DNA from: Candidatus Ichthyocystis hellenicum
Lineage (GTDB): Bacteria > Pseudomonadota > Gammaproteobacteria > Burkholderiales > 2013Ark19i
Assembly: GCF_001460935.1 (NCBI RefSeq)
Contig: NZ_LN906597.1
Span: forward strand, 2,065,287-2,129,286
Direction of reading: 5' to 3'
Length of the DNA: 64,000 bases
In this document: positions 60,786-64,000 of the stretch, one piece after another
How positions within the stretch are numbered: position 1 is the first letter of the stretch
How the letters are laid out: every line of letters begins with the position of its first letter
Translations under genes and position numbers: made by a program
Notes under the pieces: model-generated
Database searches by the model: none
What the model was told of the DNA's origin: nothing
The model's input: only the letters and a program-made list of their open reading frames with translations

Positions 60786-62053
60786 GTATTGCTAACACGG
60801 AGCTTATATTACAGTCAAAGGTTATATTTTAGTACAATAACAAAATATCATAATCAAATTCAGCTGGTAGCAAATATATATGGTACGGGACGTATACTTA
60901 ACATATGGCCTTGACTATTCTAAGGCCTACAATCATCACAATCACCCATTAGAAGAAAATCGTTCCATCTATATATAATACTGATCAAAAACAAATAACC
61001 TGCCGTGTCATTGCCGTCGTTGTCACAAAGTTAACTAAAAAATGCTTGTACATATAATGCCCAAATTACCCCCTCCACTAACCCCCCATAGCAAACGCCA
61101 ACTACCTAAGGATTAGGTATCAATGCCATATATATGCATAAGAAAATAACCCATCCAAACTTAAATATCCACCCATCACCACAATTCTAGACATTAATGT
61201 ATACCTTTGGTATATAGATAGTTACGTACCTGATGAGCAAGAGCATGTAGTCGTTGTGTTATCCATTGTTATCTTCGCAAGATATTGCTTCCCTTAATGT
61301 ATATTTGTCCTAATAACAGGAGCAGCACACGTTAATTTGAGCAATTACAAAAATCAACTCTACGAAATAAAAACAACAGTATCCAAATTAGACGTTTATG
61401 CTCTCAGAAACAATTGATTAATCAATTGTTTCTGAGAGCATAAACGTCTAATTTGGATACTGTTGTTTTTATTTCGTAGAGTTGATTTTTGTAATTGCTC
61501 AAATTAACGTGTGCTGCTCCTGTTATTAGGACAAATATACATTAAGGGAAGCAATATCTTGCGAAGATAACAATGGATAACACAACGACTACATGCTCTT
61601 GCTCATCAGGTACGTAACTATCTATATACCAAAGGTATACATTAATGTCTAGAATTGTGGTGATGGGTGGATATTTAAGTTTGGATGGGTTATTTTCTTA
61701 TGCATATATATGGCATTGATACCTAATCCTTAGGTAGTTGGCGTTTGCTATGGGGGGTTAGTGGAGGGGGTAATTTGGGCATTATATGTACAAGCATTTT
61801 TTAGTTAACTTTGTGACAACGACGGCAATGACACGGCAGGTTATTTGTTTTTGATCAGTATTATATATAGATGGAACGATTTTCTTCTAATGGGTGATTG
61901 TGATGATTGTAGGCCTTAGAATAGTCAAGGCCATATGTTAAGTATACGTCCCGTACCATATATATTTGCTACCAGCTGAATTTGATTATGATATTTTGTT
62001 ATTGTACTAAAATATAACCTTTGACTGTAATATAAGCTCCGTGTTAGCAATAC
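60786..62053. other. Centre of the palindrome, no intact gene
   Basis: Non-coding twin sequences. Near the centre each arm carries 28-29 codons of the helical-protein gene end (SNYKNQLYEIKTTVSKLDVY, then ALRNN and stop), without a start. A 14-codon frame MDNTTTTCSCSSGT occurs in both arms at 61573 and its mirror. Confidence 0.6.
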
Positions 62054-62731
62054 TTACAATTGCTGGTGGCGAAGTATTTCATTGCGGCGCCGTTCAAATT
62101 CGCGTGGTATCCCTATGCGCGTTTCATGGCATAAATGTAGATGCAGTCCCAAGGCAGCTAAAATGCATACGCCAGTAATAGCAAAAAGTATAATAAGTTC
62201 CTGTCCTCCGCATTTTGGGCAGAGTGAGTAGGATATCATTATTATTAATAAACCTACCAGGGTGCATAAAAGGATGATGCGGTGATACTTAAGTTGTTGT
62301 AGCATTTTTTTGTCCCTATTTTTTATATTGGCGGCTAACTCTATCTCTGTACGTGTTACTCGTGTATTATATCTGTTTGCGGAAGTTAATAATAACTCAG
62401 ATGAAGATGCGGGTCTTGTTTCTATTTCATCCAACTCTGTGCAATTAATACCTACGCATACATTACCTAATTCACTTTGTGGTGGTGATAACAAAGATGA
62501 TACTGGTTCATCTGTTTTTTTCTCTTCGGTAGTATGTGCAGTTATTTGTTCTAGCTCAATATCGATATGGCAATTTTCTTTAAATGAATGTGTGCAATTT
62601 TTGTAGGAAATTTTTACTGAGGCATTTAATGGCATTGGCATAGAGTCAGTTTCTATTTCTCCTTCACCAGTGCTGTCATCCGAGTTTAATTCTGATGTTT
62701 TGTTAGCTCGAAAGTCATAATCTGATATCAT
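62054..62731 (-). CDS. Inc-like double-helix hairpin protein, right arm copy
   Basis: 225 residues from ATG 62731, eight bases after AGGAG. Same layout as its twin: polar N-terminus, two helices (RIILLCTLVGLLIIMISYSL and LIILFAITGVCILAALGLHL) with the short loop CPKCGGQE, basic end FERRRNEILRHQQL. Differences from the twin are spread over the N-terminus (ANKTSELNSDDSTGEGE against DNKTSESNSDDNTGKEE) and the first helix. Both copies stay open, so neither shows decay. A truncated third copy lies at 19935-20063. Confidence 0.8.
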   Translation of the reverse strand: MISDYDFRANKTSELNSDDSTGEGEIETDSMPMPLNASVKISYKNCTHSFKENCHIDIELEQITAHTTEEKKTDEPVSSLLSPPQSELGNVCVGINCTELDEIETRPASSSELLLTSANRYNTRVTRTEIELAANIKNRDKKMLQQLKYHRIILLCTLVGLLIIMISYSLCPKCGGQELIILFAITGVCILAALGLHLHLCHETRIGIPREFERRRNEILRHQQL

Positions 62732-62780
62732 GATTTGTGCTCCTGATACGTTTCCAATTCGATACATGTAGAGAAAGAAA

Positions 62781-63182
62781 GATTTAAGATTTTCAAATTA
62801 TAATTTCTCATAAAATCCTTAAAACTCTAGCCAATTTATTCAACACAGCACATTAAATTATCACGATAATAAATCTAATACCACATGGAATAGAAATGAT
62901 AATATAGACTTAATTTTAAGCATACCTTCACAAATGAGGACAAAATATAACAACATCGATAACTTCAATATAAGTAAGATAGGATATGCATCAATAGTAA
63001 AAAACTAAAAACATCACAAGTGCTAATATCAACAGAAAGTGATGCCAGCAATCAATTTTTTCTGGCATCATCAAACGTTCACTCAATGAAATACGAGCAC
63101 AGTGACTAAATGTTATCCATGGAAATAATACATATGTTAGAAACGATAACCTATTCTCATTCTCCACTCACATATCTTACCA
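62781..63182. other. Downstream flank of the right-edge group A gene
   Basis: Non-coding. It is the inverted counterpart of positions 245 to about 555, including the terminator hairpin. Confidence 0.6.
63041..63069 (-). terminator. Terminator hairpin of the right-edge gene
   Basis: Stem GATGCCAG / CTGGCATC (63041-63048, 63062-63069). It is the counterpart of the hairpin at 310-350 with a slightly shorter stem. Confidence 0.6.
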
Positions 63183-64000
63183 TCAGACCAGATATTTTCT
63201 TGCCCTCAGATCAGATATCTTATCCTTCACTGAATGGATAATAGTCCTCTTACTACTCCCACACTTTCCTAAAACAAAATTAACAAACATCCCCAAAAGG
63301 AAAATTAACGATAAGAACAATGGTATTACCACCATTGGATCTTTAGTCATACTATTAAGGTCAAAATTATCAGTTATCACATCATTACCTGGAATTGTAC
63401 CGTTACCTGGAATTGTATCGTTTCCCGTAATTGTATAGTTTCCTGTAATTGTACCGTTACCTGGAATTATATTGTTGCTTATAATTCTATCGTTACCTGT
63501 AGCCATATCGAGAATATATTTACCAATATCTTTGCAATATATAGAAGACATATTAAGGTATCCGGATCCTATCCCACAGTTCTTGCGTGTACTCGTGATC
63601 CTGCGGTATGCTTCATGAGTTACAGGATAAACACTATAGGCAAGGCTAGTATTTATATACGGCGTATGCGGTCCAGTATTAACAAAAGCAGATCTAATAT
63701 ATTTTGATGCTTTCTCAAACCTAGGATCATTTGGGTCAGTATAATCATCCATGGACAACGGCAGAGATGGAGTCAAACTTAAACCAGACTCAATCAACGC
63801 ATTAATAAATATTCTATCAACATTAACTCTGCGAAATCTGAGAAGGGGTAACCTCTGTTTTGATGATAAAGTACTAAATCTATCCCTAGCATACACCAAG
63901 GAACAAAGTTTCAACTTTAGACGACACCATGATGTTCTCAGTCCACTAGAAGAATCTATCATGCTAAGCATAGATAAAGGAAATATAAGACCTTTAAGTT
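63183..64000 (-). CDS. Group A membrane protein with sequon repeats (5' end outside window)
   Basis: The frame is open through the right edge. Reading upstream of the ATG at 63971 gives LKGLIFPLSMLSMIDSSSG, the group A signal-like segment, so the gene begins beyond 64000. Signature 1 is CRLKLKLCSLVYARDRF and signature 2 is YCKDIGKYILD. Between signature 2 and the transmembrane helix (VVIPLFLSLIFLLGMFVNFV) lies a short stalk of six-residue repeats of the type GN-x-TI-P/T, each forming an N-x-T sequon. The tail ends RARKYLV. The mirror-image paralogue is at 1-244. Confidence 0.85.
   Translation of the reverse strand, partial: LKGLIFPLSMLSMIDSSSGLRTSWCRLKLKLCSLVYARDRFSTLSSKQRLPLLRFRRVNVDRIFINALIESGLSLTPSLPLSMDDYTDPNDPRFEKASKYIRSAFVNTGPHTPYINTSLAYSVYPVTHEAYRRITSTRKNCGIGSGYLNMSSIYCKDIGKYILDMATGNDRIISNNIIPGNGTITGNYTITGNDTIPGNGTIPGNDVITDNFDLNSMTKDPMVVIPLFLSLIFLLGMFVNFVLGKCGSSKRTIIHSVKDKISDLRARKYLV
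63380..63500 (-). repeat. 18-bp coding repeat creating N-x-T sequons
   Basis: About six imperfect copies of the plus-strand unit TACCTGGAATTGTACCGT encode G-N-x-T-I-[PT] units in the stalk of the right-edge group A protein. Confidence 0.85.

Larger units (their letters stand above)
60059..62780. repeat. Inverted repeat of 2.7 kb with no spacer
   Basis: The arms meet at 61419/61420 within CAATTGATTAATCAATTG. From the centre out to the ends of both genes the arms look identical by eye (about 630 bp of non-coding sequence each). Within the genes they differ at scattered positions. The outer ends are TTCTTTCTCTACATG and its complement. About 90 bp on each side of the centre are the 3' end of the helical-protein gene at 22347-22901. 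Confidence 0.9.

Noticed and set aside
60059-62780. Insertion sequence or transposon with long terminal inverted repeats
   Set aside because: There is no transposase frame between or in the arms, the arms meet without a core, and no target duplication is seen.
1-64000. Giant virus or eukaryotic origin, suggested by mucin-like and PPxY proteins
   Set aside because: Consistent AGGA/AGGAG sites, GTG/TTG starts, intron-free frames and hairpin-T terminators fit a bacterium better.

Overview
The window is strongly AT-rich and contains no rRNA, tRNA, transposase, phage or core metabolic gene that I can recognise. Purine-rich Shine-Dalgarno sites (AGGA/AGGAG) at consistent distance from starts, GTG/TTG starts and hairpin-plus-T terminators indicate a bacterium. 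Almost every protein has eukaryote-facing features: mucin-like Ser/Thr stalks, N-x-S/T sequons, two-segment membrane proteins, PPxY motifs, large helical repeat proteins. My inference is an obligate intracellular bacterium in which this is a lineage-specific arena of host-interaction genes. Expanded tandem arrays of novel genes are known in some fish-gill epitheliocystis agents such as 'Candidatus Ichthyocystis', but I cannot assign the taxon from sequence alone.

The dominant content is one superfamily of membrane proteins, here split into groups A to D plus two singletons. The shared layout is: a 45-100 residue hydrophilic, often acidic N-terminal part; an internal signal-like hydrophobic segment usually ending in Gly or Ala; a Cys-containing domain opening with L-x3-[LI]-C-x-[LM]-[IV] (signature 1) and closing with C-[PKAS]-x-[IL]-x2-Y-[ILM] (signature 2); in some groups a Thr/Ser-rich stalk; a transmembrane helix; a basic stop; and a tail that often ends in -EDLV. 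Group A: 1-244, 953-1981, 2276-2506, 4607-5698, 6856-7230, 17758-18773, 63183-64000. Group B (mucin stalk, -EDLV): 7436-8294, 9111-10361, 11220-11819, 11859-13544, 13882-14679, 27212-28174, 28884-29300, 29540-30667, 31827-32717, 39004-39896, 58791-60029. Group C: 46314-46976, 48017-48661, 52948-53592. Group D (GTG start): 19302-19972, 50815-51465, 51947-52482, 57552-58709. Singletons: 25753-26982 and 54297-55586. About a third of these copies are truncated, frameshifted or chimeric, so the array is turning over.

Other classes are interspersed: twin tail-anchored PPxY proteins in an exact 1.9 kb tandem duplication (39895-43732); proteins with a double-helix hairpin reminiscent of chlamydial Inc proteins (21080-21727, 60108-60785, 62054-62731); large helical proteins (14638-16575, 22347-24820, 33555-37763); a von Willebrand factor A-like protein with a Thr-repeat tail (43713-45326); and two orphan soluble proteins (49838-50425, 55776-57269).

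The repeat structure is striking: a 2.7 kb inverted repeat with no spacer (about 60059-62780), window ends that are inverted copies of each other, a three-copy 1.7 kb array (45600-54079), and chimeric junctions that join halves of different families. I read the window as a recombination-driven repertoire of putative secreted host-membrane proteins. How the parts cooperate (secretion, insertion into a host-derived membrane, recruitment of host WW or PDZ proteins) is inference from architecture, not demonstrated by homology.
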